This document shows, piece by piece, positions 33,558-43,725 of a stretch of DNA of 64,000 nucleotides. Positions within the stretch are counted from its first letter, which is position 1, and every line of letters starts with the position of its first letter. The DNA lies in NCBI GenBank assembly GCA_032622095.1, contig CP136067.1:93676707-93740706 (forward strand), given 5' to 3'. A program made the translations under genes and the position numbers. The notes below the pieces were generated by a model. That model was given only the letters and a program-made list of their open reading frames with translations, did no database searches and was not told where the DNA came from. Source of the DNA: Siphonodentalium dalli. Lineage: Eukaryota; Mollusca; Scaphopoda; Gadilida; Siphonodentaliidae.

Positions 33558-35433
33558 GTAACTCATAATCTATTAGATCTTTATCCAGTCGACATAATTT
33601 TCGACTCAGTATATCATATAAATTCATCTGAGTCGAACAGGACTGGCCGGAAAGCTATTTCCAGACTTGGGGATATACCAGGAAATTCCTTGTTTTGATT
33701 GGAAGCGGTACCAGAAACCGCTAACCCCGATTGGCTAACCGATATATTGATCTAAATTTAAATAGTGGGCGGAACAAAGAGACGCGATATTTTAATTTGA
33801 CCATGCGCACACATTGACAAATAAGCTTCCTGTTTAAAATATTTTTTTAAAAGAAAGACATTTATTCATCGGTAAAACTCGTTTTCGATGCTTTTAATAA
33901 TCTCACCACAATAAGAAAATGAGTGTTATGTACAGTGGACAAAGACCGAAACGATGTGTTATTGAAGTGTGTTTCGTCTATCTTGAAAGAGACAGTTATA
34001 TCAGAGTTGAAATCTAAACAATTTCAAGTGTTGTCGGCAATATTCGTAAACAGGTCGCGCATAAATTATTCCTTATTTGGAATGTCTGCTACATCAGTAT
34101 GACGTCACGATATTGGGGGAAGCCCATTGTTCTGGAAATGGGTTTTTACATGAATTCGTGTCGACGTAATATTATAATTATTACGGAGATGTTTACGTCG
34201 ACTGATCTTTATCTTACGATTTTTGCTTATTCTCCCTCAAATACACACTCTGTATAGGACCCCACTTGACATGACCGAAAAGTGCGTGTGCGTGATAACA
34301 AACATGTCGGTACCCGCATGGAAAACAGTTTATCACTGTGAAAATGCCAGAATGCATCCATGGAGGTGCCAAAAACAATAAAATCCATTGAACGTAAAAG
34401 AACTTTCAGTTCACTATTTAAAGAAGTGCATCATGATAGTGATATTAAATTTGTGGTAAAATGTTGGCAAAAAATTTGACTTTTCAGACCCGTTCAAAGT
34501 CGGTCTTGATTTAGAACTTGGCGAAGTGATACCTCAAATTAACACTAATGTAGTTTTATTCCAATGCAAATCAGAGGCCAAGGTTCAGGATCTGGACAGT
34601 GCTGATGGTGATATTAAAGAAAGGAAAAATGCCTTTGATATATTACTTTAAGAAAATCACTCAAACTGTCACTCCAATATTTGAGATTTGTACAAAGTGC
34701 AGTCTGACTCCTGTTATTGCGATTGATGGTTATTAAAGATGGATTATCTTTTTATATAATTTTTTTTTAGATAGTTGACTGGGTATGAAATAATATGTAT
34801 GAAAAAATGTGACAGATATAGTAACAATTTATGGGAAAATATTTATTACTATAATTAGAACTTTTAGATAGAGGCTTCCAGTGTGGTGCTCCAAACGAAT
34901 GCGAGCTGCAAACTGTCTCCAATTGATTGTATCTATTGTAATATTAAGTGCGAATTATGTAGACAAGACCTAGAATGTAGCATATACTTATTTTCAATAA
35001 TTAAAATACTAGTAACTAAAAAAATGCAAATATAAAAGATATTGCTTCGTTCAATAAAGTTAAATTCTTGTCCAACTTCGTTGCACGTACGAAAAAAAAG
35101 TGAAGAGGCAAATTGGGGGAACTATATTTTTCATCGGCAGTCAGAGCATGCAATACTGTCATATACGGTTGTGGTGTGTCTCAGCCAACGCTGTGCATGT
35201 ATGCATTTTGCATGCATTTTTCAGCTTCTTTTAAAGATTTTAATTTGTTAAAAAGGCATAAAGCTCTAGTTTTTTTCATGTGATATAAAAGATCTTCAAC
35301 TCGTCATGTTGAGATATTAGATTTTATGAAACTTGTTTACGACTCGTTGTGAATCAAATTTATCAAACTGGAGATCCTTTGTATAATGAGGATGAGAAAG
35401 ACAGAAGAGAGAGAAAGAGAGGTCTATCTTTAA
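33558..35433. other. Intron 18, mostly unassigned
   Basis: There is no tandem repeat or clear TIR element. Around 34340-34660 the base composition is less AT-rich and short open stretches occur (for example DPFKVGLDLELGEV at about 34488), interrupted by stops; this could be a decayed transposon gene, but no family is recognisable. The rest is AT-rich sequence in which I see nothing. Confidence 0.4.
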
Positions 35434-35669
35434 CCCTTTCATGGTGGAATCCAAGCTATGCAGCATTAAATATCCTGTGCCAGTGCATTCTCTTATATGT
35501 GCGATTCTCCCATGGGGAGCCTCGCATATATAAGAGAATGCACTGGCTTACAAGATCAAGGTAAATATTGTTCGGTCAATGCATTCTCTTATATATGTGA
35601 GGCTCCCTATGGGAGACTTTCATATATAAGAGAAAGGCAAAATTTCATGAAGCTCCAGTCATGGAAGGG
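35434..35669. mobile_element. TTAA MITE, family B, copy 4
   Basis: TTAA at the left, TTAT at the right; termini CCCTTTCATGGTGGAATCC and CTCCAGTCATGGAAGGG. Ends 64 bp before exon 19. Confidence 0.85.
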
Positions 35670-35733
35670 TTATATGTAACTATATGCTGATATAAGGAAT
35701 CATCCTTCATCTGTCTGACTCGCTTATCTTTAG

Positions 35734-35865
35734 GTAATTATATGCTGGTAGAGGGAGCCACTGGTACTTTCCTCACTCGAGCCAGAATGACGACGCCACC
35801 TCTTGGAACCACTAATCCCGGATGTGTGCTGCAGTTCTGGTACCACATGCAGGGCAATTCGGCAG
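35734..35865 (+). CDS. Exon 19: MAM5 B1 segment
   Basis: It encodes GNYMLVEGATG, GCVLQFWYHMQG and ends NSA. Phase 1 in and out. A copy of the last ~22 exonic bases plus intron start lies 49 bp downstream (35892-35928), with the donor GT changed to GC. Confidence 0.92.
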
Positions 35866-35891
35866 GTAACGTGAACTAATTAATTCCTCAC

Positions 35892-35928
35892 CCACATACA
35901 GGGCAATTCAGCAGGCAACATGAACTAA
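35892..35928. repeat. Copy of exon 19 3' end
   Basis: CCACATACAGGGCAATTCAG and CAGGCAACATGAACTAATT match the exon 19 end and intron start 49 bp upstream; the donor GT reads GC. Confidence 0.88.
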
Positions 35929-36247
35929 TTTCCATACTTGAAGGATTTGGACCAGTTTTCACTCTTTGCATATATCTCACTTTTTCAGTCTATGTTTGAA
36001 AAAAATAGTGCAATTATCATGCAGCTTATGACTATTAAATCAAACTCAAGTTATTATTCTGGTCTTGTCCTACACATTTTGAACAGATTTAAGCCCTAAA
36101 AAAAAATGAGTCAGCGCATGATTTGATGATAATTTAAAAATGTGCAATTCTCACAATTTAAACATGTGTATAACGCTCCCCTGACAGCGATATTTGAACT
36201 TTAATGGCCTAATATTTTCATATTTTCTGTTTTGTCATATTTTTCAG

Positions 36248-36381
36248 GTAACCTTCGGATTGATATTGTGAATTCTAAGAATGCCCGGGATGTTCGACAT
36301 ATCTGGGGTAAGACAGGCGACCAGGGAAGTCACTGGAATAAAGGAAGTATGGACATCGGACAGCTTCCGGCAGGATATGAG
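36248..36381 (+). CDS. Exon 20: MAM5 B2 segment
   Basis: It encodes GNLRIDIVNS, HIWGKTGDQGSHW and ends AGYE. Phase 1 in, 0 out. The donor GAG|GTGAGA is repeated in a degenerate 43-44-bp tandem array immediately downstream. Confidence 0.92.
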
Positions 36382-36760
36382 GTGAGATATATATAGAATT
36401 TAAACCACTCTGTGCATGTTACGAGGTGATCAAGCTATAAATAGAATTTAGACCAATCCCGGAATGATATGAAATTAGCTATATTTAGAAATCAGACTCT
36501 TAGCTGAATAAAGGGTGAGCTCTATATAGAATAAAATCTTCTGCTTTTGGCAGGTTACGAGGTGACCTATTTATAGAATTCAGTCTGCTTTCGCAGATTA
36601 CGAGGTGACCTAATTATTGAATTCAGTTTACTTTGGCATGTTACTAGTTGACCTATTTATATAATTCAGTTTAATTTGGCAGGTTACGAGGTGAACTATT
36701 TATAGAATTTAGTCAGATTTGGCACTTCATTATCTTAGCTATATATAGAATTTCAATCTT
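36370..36760. repeat. 43-44-bp minisatellite seeded by exon 20 donor
   Basis: GGCAGGATATGAG|GTGAGATA of the exon/intron junction recurs as GGCAGGTTACGAGGTGACCT and variants, with junctions at about 36425, 36561, 36604, 36647 and 36690, linked by TATTTATAGAATTCAGT. The stretch 36430-36550 holds degenerate units. Confidence 0.88.
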
Positions 36761-36971
36761 TCCCTGCAGGAGTGTTTGAAAACAACTATTCCTAACTTAA
36801 TTACAAGTCACAGCACTACAAGTATAAGATCTATGCTAATAAAACTCAATTATGTTTGTTTGTTTGACCGGCTATAGGTGACCAAACGGCTGGACCCTCG
36901 GAGCTGTAAATAGGGGTAATTTTACCTGAAGAATCGTATTAGATAGGTCCCGTTGACCTCCGATGTCTTAA

Positions 36972-37313
36972 CCCTTTACCCAACAGAAAGGCCCTGTGCC
37001 AATGCATTCTCTTATATATGCGAGTCGACCATAGGTCGCCTCGCATATATAAGAGAATGCTTTGGCTTAACACATTGAAAATTATATTTTTTTAGGCCAA
37101 TGCATTCTCTTATATATGCGAGGCGACCTATGGTCGACTCGCATATATAAGATAATGCATTGGCACAGGGCATAACTGTAACCATCACAATGTGGTCAAT
37201 GAGCCGGTTCCAATGATATCCATATTTGTATGGTTTTATTGAGACAGACCCAAGATAATTTAGGCTGTTGCAGCTTTATTCGGCCGTTTTTGGCCGGTTT
37301 GTTGGGTAAAGGG
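36972..37313. mobile_element. TTAA foldback element (CCCTTTACCCAACA)
   Basis: TTAA on both sides; termini CCCTTTACCCAACA and TGTTGGGTAAAGGG. It carries the same GCATTCTCTTATATATGCGAG palindrome as families A and B, twice. Confidence 0.85.
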
Positions 37314-37375
37314 TTAAAAAAACCAGCTGAGACTGTAATGGAATGTTGCTAACAAGTTGTTGTACATAAGCGAGC

Positions 37376-37695
37376 AGAAGGCTCTCTATTCGTACATATA
37401 TCAGGAATATATCAACAATGAAGGCTCTCTATTCGTACATATATCAGGAATATATCAACAATGAACGCTCTCTATTCATACATATATCAGGAATATATCA
37501 ACAATGAACGCTCTCTATTCATACATATATCAGGAATATATCAACAATGAAGGCTCTCTATTCGTACATATATCAGGAATATATCAACAATGAACGCTCT
37601 CTATTCATACATATATCAGGAATATATCAACAATGAACGCTCTCTATTCATACATATTTCAGGAATATATCAACATTGAACGCTCTTTATCATTA
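37376..37695. repeat. 43-bp tandem repeat, about 7 units
   Basis: GAAGGCTCTCTATTCGTACA followed by TATATCAGGAATATATCAAC repeats with few changes. It lies in the middle of intron 20 and does not resemble an exon. Confidence 0.92.
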
Positions 37696-37992
37696 GTTTA
37701 CACAGAAACCGCATTCAACGTCACACATCACCTCGAATAGCATAAGCGACCATAACACTCTTTATACATACCATATCAGGACTAGATCAACAGGTCCTCA
37801 AGGGTTGGATAATTGCAAAACCTCTTCATCCATCCATGTAGCAGAAGGCAAGACCACCAATGCAGCGTACAAATAAGTTCTTTGAAATTGAGTAAATGTT
37901 TGTCAAACCAATTCATGTTGTTTTTAATCTTCTTTACCTGAGCAATGCCGGGTACCCCAGATAGTATCTAATAAAACTACAATCTCTTGCAG

Positions 37993-38092
37993 ATTCAAAT
38001 GGAGGCCATGCCGGGAAGAACAATGTTTACTGGAGCATCGGACATGGCTATCGATGACGTCAAATTCATCAACTGTAATATGCAATACATGG
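37993..38092 (+). CDS. Exon 21: MAM5 C segment
   Basis: It encodes IQMEAMPGRT, then MAIDDVKFINC, a divergent MAM end that lacks the usual FEG and GxGYxGD. Phase 0 in, 1 out. The last ~30 exonic bases and the donor are tandemly repeated downstream. Confidence 0.88.
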
Positions 38093-38360
38093 GTAATGGA
38101 ACAGGTATTTCAAATTCATCTACTGTAATATGCAATTACTTGGGAAATGGAACAAGTATGTCAAATTCATCAACTGTAATATGCAATACATGGGCAATAT
38201 TCATCAACTGTAATACGCAATACATGGGAAATATTCATCAACTGTAATATGCAAATCATGTGCAATGGAACAGGTATGTCAAATTCATCAGCTGCAACAT
38301 GCAATACATGTGCAATGGAATAAGTATGTCAAATTCATCAACTGTAACATGCAATACACA
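38093..38360. repeat. ~51-bp minisatellite seeded by exon 21 donor
   Basis: The exon end TCAAATTCATCAACTGTAAT, then ATGCAATACATGG and the donor GTAATGGAACAGGTAT, recurs about six times (CAAATTCATC at 38111, 38162, 38280, 38331 plus shorter ATTCATCAACTG units). Later copies have lost the GT donor (GGGAAATG, GTGCAATG). Confidence 0.92.
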
Positions 38361-38433
38361 TACGGGGACAGTCAAATTGTATTGTGTACCTTTAACAACA
38401 AAGTCTAATTAAACAATTCATCTCTTTCCACAG

Positions 38434-38568
38434 ACCTAAACTGTACCTTTGAACATGGTATGTGTGGTTACTACCAAGAACAGACCGATGACTTCGACTT
38501 CACTAGAAGCAACAAATCGACTCCATCCGATGGGACAGGACCAGATGGTGATCACACAACTGGCCATG
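38434..38568 (+). CDS. Exon 22: MAM6 A segment
   Basis: It encodes LNCTFEHGMCGYYQE, FDFTR and GPDGDHTTG. Phase 1 in and out. No LDLa separates MAM5 from MAM6. Confidence 0.93.
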
Positions 38569-38591
38569 GTAAGACGAAAAATGCATTAAAC

Positions 38592-38832
38592 CGTTCATGA
38601 TTGGAGCTGCTTGGTGCAGCATTAATGATCCTGTGCCAGTGCATTCTCTTATATATGCGAGTCTTCCATCGGGAGCGTCGCATATATAAGAGAATGCACT
38701 GGCTTACAAGGTCAAGATAAATATTGTTAGGCCAATGCACTGTCTTATATGACTATGGGCGATTCGCATATATAAGAGAATGCATTGGCACAGGGTGTTT
38801 GCAAAATTTTAGGAAATTCTGGCATGGAAGGG
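38592..38832. mobile_element. TTAA MITE, family B, copy 5
   Basis: Starts after TTAAA with CGTTCATGATTGGAGCTGC and ends TCTGGCATGGAAGGG, with both internal palindromes. Confidence 0.8.
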
Positions 38833-38926
38833 TCCATAACAAGGGCTCAATGACGTTCACATTCTATATTCTAGAGTTATCATTACTTGTTTATCTGTCC
38901 ATAATAAATTTCTGTCTCTTCGCCAA

Positions 38927-39063
38927 GACTTGAAATAGTGTGTATAGTGTCATTTGTAGAATGGAGTCCCCAGAGGGTGAATTTAGTCACGCTATCTTGC
39001 ACGACAGGAACCTCTGGGATCCTCATTCTGCAAATGACAGACACAGTATTTCCAGGCTTGATA
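38927..39063. mobile_element. hAT-like MITE family, internally deleted copy
   Basis: CAAGACTTGAAATAGTGTG to TTTCCAGGCTTG, with the centre shortened. Confidence 0.8.
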
Positions 39064-39425
39064 ATCACAGATTTCTCAGCCATAGTTTTATATTATCTTA
39101 ATGAAATTTTGTATGGTGGCTTGACATTTCTTTGCAAAGAGAGGTTTAAATTTTTACCTGTAATTTCATTAGATAGTCCTGCTGTTTAAATTGGCAAACT
39201 TCAATTTAAAAGGCACAGTTTGAACTTCAATATAATGCCTGGAACCTGAAAATAACTTTTAAAAAGTTTGGGTTATGTTGCGAAAAAATAGACATTTCTT
39301 CAGTCTTCTTTATTCTTATTTTTCACATATATTTGAACATCAGAAATGTTTTAGTTGTATTTTGATGTCTGACTAATGTTTGTTGTGATAGATAAATACT
39401 ACGATGCATTGTATTACTTTAACAG

Positions 39426-39685
39426 GTTACTATATGTACATTGAGGCGTCGGCACCAAGACATAAAGGCCAGAAAGCTCAGATAACGTCGTCCATTCAGA
39501 ATATAATCCCACCGTCCGGAATCTGTCTAAACTTCTACTACCACATGTTTGGAGCTCACATTAACACACTGAACGTCTACCAGAAAATAGGGAACAACAA
39601 GACGTTGGTATGGACTCGGTCCCGGACCCAGGGCAATGTGTGGAACCTTGCACAGAGGACCCTGTTCTCAAAACAGAGGTTCCAG
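39426..39685 (+). CDS. Exon 23: MAM6 B segment
   Basis: Unsplit B exon encoding YYMYIEASAPR, ICLNFYYHMFG, TLNVYQK and VWTRSRTQGNVW, ending RFQ. Phase 1 in, 0 out. Acceptor TTAACAG, donor GTAAAC. Confidence 0.93.
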
Positions 39686-40267
39686 GTAAACTATACCCTC
39701 TTCTTACCAAGTATTTTGATATATTCTTCACGCAAGGTATATTAATTTTATTCTATCTCACAGTTTGTTATTCTCTCTGTTTCTCGTTGATCTGTTCTTT
39801 CTTGTATTGATATGGCTGAAACGACTCTAGAACGCCAACTATACAATGAAAATATCGTCTTCCATATATTCGTCCAATAGATGTCGACATGATGTTCCAA
39901 GCTCCAAATTATATAGTGTGTATCATATTCTATATATACCTTTGATATTTTTACCAAAGTTTTATTTATTTTGTTCCGAAAAAGCTAACATAAAAAAAAT
40001 ACATCTTTTTTCGGGGGACGTGTGTTCGGTGACTGTTTATTTGTATCATTTTCAGGTGTTTTTTCTCACCCTACACACCACTGCTATTGAGATGAATAAT
40101 AAGAAATCAGTTTATTTAATACTTGAATCTCTTTCCTAGCCACAGGACATATAATTCTGCATGTATCTCAGCAGCCGGTTGTTAATTAGATACCTGTTGT
40201 AGGGAATCAAATACATATTGAAAATACTTGTAGAGCTGTTATTTATACCAAAATTTTCTGTCATCTT

Positions 40268-40356
40268 TATTATCAGATTTTCTTTGAAGCAGTCGTTCTT
40301 TGTGTTTATTTAATCTGATTGTCTTTGAAGCAGTCGTTTTTTGTTTTTATTATCAG
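40268..40356. repeat. Two copies of exon 24 start before the exon
   Basis: TCTTTGAAGCAGTCGTT occurs at 40281 and 40322, and the exon reads TCTTTGAAGCAGTTGTT at 40361. The outer copy has TTATTATCAG before it, as the real exon does. Confidence 0.92.
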
Positions 40357-40447
40357 ATAGTCTTTGAAGCAGTTGTTGGAAATGGGGTGCATGGTGACAT
40401 TGCTCTGGATGACATCTCCGTTCTGGATGGAGCATGTCCACCATCAA
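40357..40447 (+). CDS. Exon 24: MAM6 C segment
   Basis: It encodes IVFEAVVGNGV, GDIALDDI and the last cysteine (GAC). Phase 0 in, 1 out. Two copies of the exon start (TCTTTGAAGCAG core) lie at about 40270-40297 and 40312-40338, periods 41 and 39 bp, the outer one with its own AG. Confidence 0.92.
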
Positions 40448-40539
40448 GTAAGTGCAGAGTTAATTCTTTTAGTGGTATAGTCAACCAGATTACTCCAAAC
40501 ATTATTACAGACAGAGTCTTAGTGCTATAATTTGGTTTA

Positions 40540-40721
40540 CAGTAATGCCCTAAATAATCGACTCCTTAACCACAGCAAAATTATGGGTAACTTTCAGGAT
40601 TTAGTCGGAAGTCACTGAGAGCTTTCCAATGAATGGCAACAAGCCATATTTCCGACTAAATCCTGAAAAATCACCCATAATTCTGCTGTGGTTAAGGATT
40701 TGATTATTTAGGGCATTACTG
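40540..40721. mobile_element. TA foldback MITE, complete copy 3
   Basis: CAGTAATGCCCTAAATAATC to GGCATTACTG, flanked by TA on both sides. Confidence 0.88.
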
Positions 40722-41214
40722 TAGGTTATTAGGACTAAATGTTATTTCAACCTCTAAGTCGCTTCACTACATTTAGGGGATAAACATCCTGTGTGTTGTG
40801 ATTTTGGGATATTTATTGGTGGGTTTTATGATGGAAAATGCAGTTTTAAAATGGAAATTTTTCAGCGAAAATACCCATTGATAAATGTCCCAAAATCACA
40901 CCAGGCAGCATGTTTATCCCCATTCTAATTCACACCGACCGAAAAATCATGCGATAAACACGAGAATCTGCTAACCATTTGCTGAACTGGACATGGTTGA
41001 CAGTTTACAAAGAATCCATGTCACTTTCTCCTTGAAACTGTGCTCCGCTCCATGAAGATATTCAAACAGAAATAAACTGAACAATCCAAAGGAATCCACA
41101 AAATTCATAGACTCAAATTCGATATTACGCCAATTTGACATCGAGTATGCATAAATTATATTATTTTAATAGATTGCTTTTTGCAATGTCATGTCCTCTG
41201 TTATTTCCTTGCAG

Positions 41215-41352
41215 AAGTTTGCGACTTTGAAGCAGGCCTTTATGGATACACCCAGGCTACTAACGACGTGTTTGATTGGACAAGAAAAAGGAATGGCACC
41301 GACTCTACTGGGACTGGGCCTCCATTTGATCATACAACCGAAAGTCCCTACG
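41215..41352 (+). CDS. Exon 25: MAM7 A segment, second Cys lost
   Basis: It encodes [18 protein letters not shown] and GPPFDHTT. The A-exon second cysteine, present in every other MAM A exon in the window, is replaced by tyrosine (GLYGY for GLCGY), leaving its partner unpaired. Phase 1 in and out. Confidence 0.9.
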
Positions 41353-41469
41353 GTAGGTAGATGTAGCTAAACCTTTAATATGAGCATGAACCTAATTACG
41401 TTTCAACCCTGTATGCTCTCACCTAAGTTCAATCGGGTTGAGTCGCCCCCTGTAATAATCATTTACAAT

Positions 41470-41723
41470 CAAGCCTTGAAATAGTGTGTCTGTCATTTGC
41501 AGAATGAGGTCCCCAGAGGGTGAATTTAGTGATGCTACCCCGCATAGCGGGCTAGCATCACCAAATTCACCCTCTGGGGACCTCATTCTGCTTACACCTC
41601 AGCAGAATGAGGTTCCCAGAGGGTGAATTTGGTGATGCTAGCCCGCTATGCGGGGTAGCATCACTAAATTCACCCTCTGGGGACCTCATTCTGCAAATGA
41701 CAGACACCCTATTGCAAGGCTTG
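41470..41723. mobile_element. hAT-like MITE with perfect 8-bp duplication, copy 2
   Basis: TTTACAAT occurs exactly at 41462-41469 and 41724-41731. The element is 254 bp, 1 bp different in length from the copy at 22147 and with the same double-palindrome structure. Confidence 0.92.
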
Positions 41724-42503
41724 TTTACAATTAACATTTTACTCAATGGCACAAACTAATTTAGTTCCCTAAAGTCACTTGGTTGTTTGCGGTGATCTCG
41801 CATGCAATGTCTGATTAAAGGGGCACTTTGATTATTGCGACATAACGAAGAAGCGGGCCCCGTTGGTTCAGAGTGCCCGGATGAAGATAATTAATCGAGT
41901 GTGCTTCTCACAGTACGAGCTAACTGCATGGCCTCCTAAAGCCTGATACCGGAGTACGCTGTGTATGTCTCTTTGGAAAGCAGACGAAATTCCTAAACGA
42001 TGTACATCTGTTAGTAATTTCGTCGGCTTTTCTAAGACAGGCTATTTGGCCATGCGTTTGTCACAACAGACCTGTTTCTTACGTGCATGCATAATTCGTG
42101 TTTATTGATAGTAATGATGAAAAGAGTAACGGCTTGTATTAATCGAATAATATAAATGAAGTTAGTTTGCCGCGTATCGTAATCAGGATGGACTTTATTT
42201 TACCTATAGACCATTTTACAGATAACCATTTTGACTGTTGCATTGTGGGCCAGAAAGTATCCAAATAAAGCCACGTGCTTTACGGTCGCATGCATTTACT
42301 ATGGGGCATTTAGGGTGGGTCTATAAAACTAATTATAACTTTGGTATCTGTCATAGTTTACGCGATAAATTTTAAACATATATCAGGGACATGTACCCCT
42401 TCTAGAATGTTCAAAAACATTTCCAGTTGCTTGTCGTATTTTAAATGATTTTATGCGATGAAATAATGCGAAAATTTAGAAAATTGCACTATAATTTCTC
42501 AAT

Positions 42504-43420
42504 ACTTTGCGGTTTTAGTAAACGCCTGATAAAAGTATTTCTATTGGGAATTTGTACACCAAATTTTCAGAGAATATAGAGTAAACACAGTACTATCGGA
42601 ATATCGTAAAGGAGTTCTGTGCATTTGGGATTGATTAACCCTCAGACTGCCGAAGCTGTCGTCAATAAATTCGCTTTTTCGTGTTCGACGAAAATGAAAC
42701 TTGTCTGTTTAAAGGTCCCATTTCGTGTCGAATGGTGAATTTGGCTGCAACAACACCCGTGATGTTTTACTTCAACTTTCAAAAGAGGAAGTTTGAACAC
42801 ATTTTGTATTGTTTTGTTTTTTTTGCCTAGAACAATATCCAATGATTGCGTCCATTAAAAACCTTCTTGCGCAAAAGCGCCGCTACACGATAAAGAGCGT
42901 TTTCATTTACAATCGTTTTTACTCGTTTTCAAAACTGATGTATATTGTTTTGTGAATGCTCATTGGTCACGCTATTTATTTTACGTATTTTTTTCTGTTG
43001 TATTTGAACATTTGTTACACAGGCTTCGCGATTATTAACTTCAACTGATAAGCGCCGACTGCGCAACGTATGCGCTCAACAGTTTGTCTCAAATAAATTG
43101 TTATAAAAACACAGGTTTATGGCCGCGGACATAAGCCGATTAAGTGTGATGTAATTTATCCATGAACTTGACAACTGGAGATTATATCACCATTCGACAC
43201 GAAAATTGGACCTTTAAACAGACAAGTTTCATTTTCGTCGAACGCGAAAAAACGAATTTATTGACGGCAGCTTCGGCAGTCTGAGGGTTAATCAATCCCA
43301 AATGCACAGAACTCCTTTGCGATATTCCGATAGTACTGTGTTTACTCTATATTCTCTGAAAATTTGGTGTAAAATTTTCCAATAGAACGACTTTTATCAG
43401 GCGTTTACTAAAACCGCAAA
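42504..43420. mobile_element. Large palindrome with inner TTAA element
   Basis: Arms 42504-42740 and 43188-43420 are inverted copies. Inside them TTAA flanks an element at 42639-43287 whose ends are CCCTCAGACTGCCGAAGC and its complement. The inverted repeat continues about 130 bp beyond the TTAA on both sides, so the inner element is embedded in a larger one. Confidence 0.85.
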
Positions 43421-43459
43421 CTTATTCCCTTCCCTATATATTCCTTATTTTAAAAAATG

Positions 43460-43538
43460 TCGCTTTCGGCTGACTTGACGGCATGGGTGTGTGGCCCGCC
43501 CCGAATACCACATAGAAACACTCCGACCTCCACCCATC

Positions 43539-43578
<40 letters not shown>

Positions 43579-43725
43579 AGTGGCACCACCCCGAGTGGTG
43601 AAAATTGGGTATGGACCATTTTCGAGAATGGTAAGGATTTCGACCGATTTGACGGAATGTGTGGGTGGCCCGCCCTAAATACCACCTAAAAACACTCCGA
43701 GCCACCACGTATCACCCCCGGGTGG
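43460..43725. repeat. ~178-bp duplication around a 39-base C tract
   Basis: TGACGGCATGGGTGTGTGGC and TGACGGAATGTGTGGGTGGC mark two related units (43475 and 43652), each with AACACTCCGA and ending in CACCCCC. After the first unit lies an uninterrupted run of 39 C at 43540-43578. Confidence 0.85.

Noticed and set aside
34340-34660. Possible THAP or transposase gene in intron 18
   Set aside because: Only short interrupted frames; a few suggestive residues are not enough to name a family.
43434-43708. Proline- or glycine-run reading frames
   Set aside because: Created by the 39-base C tract.
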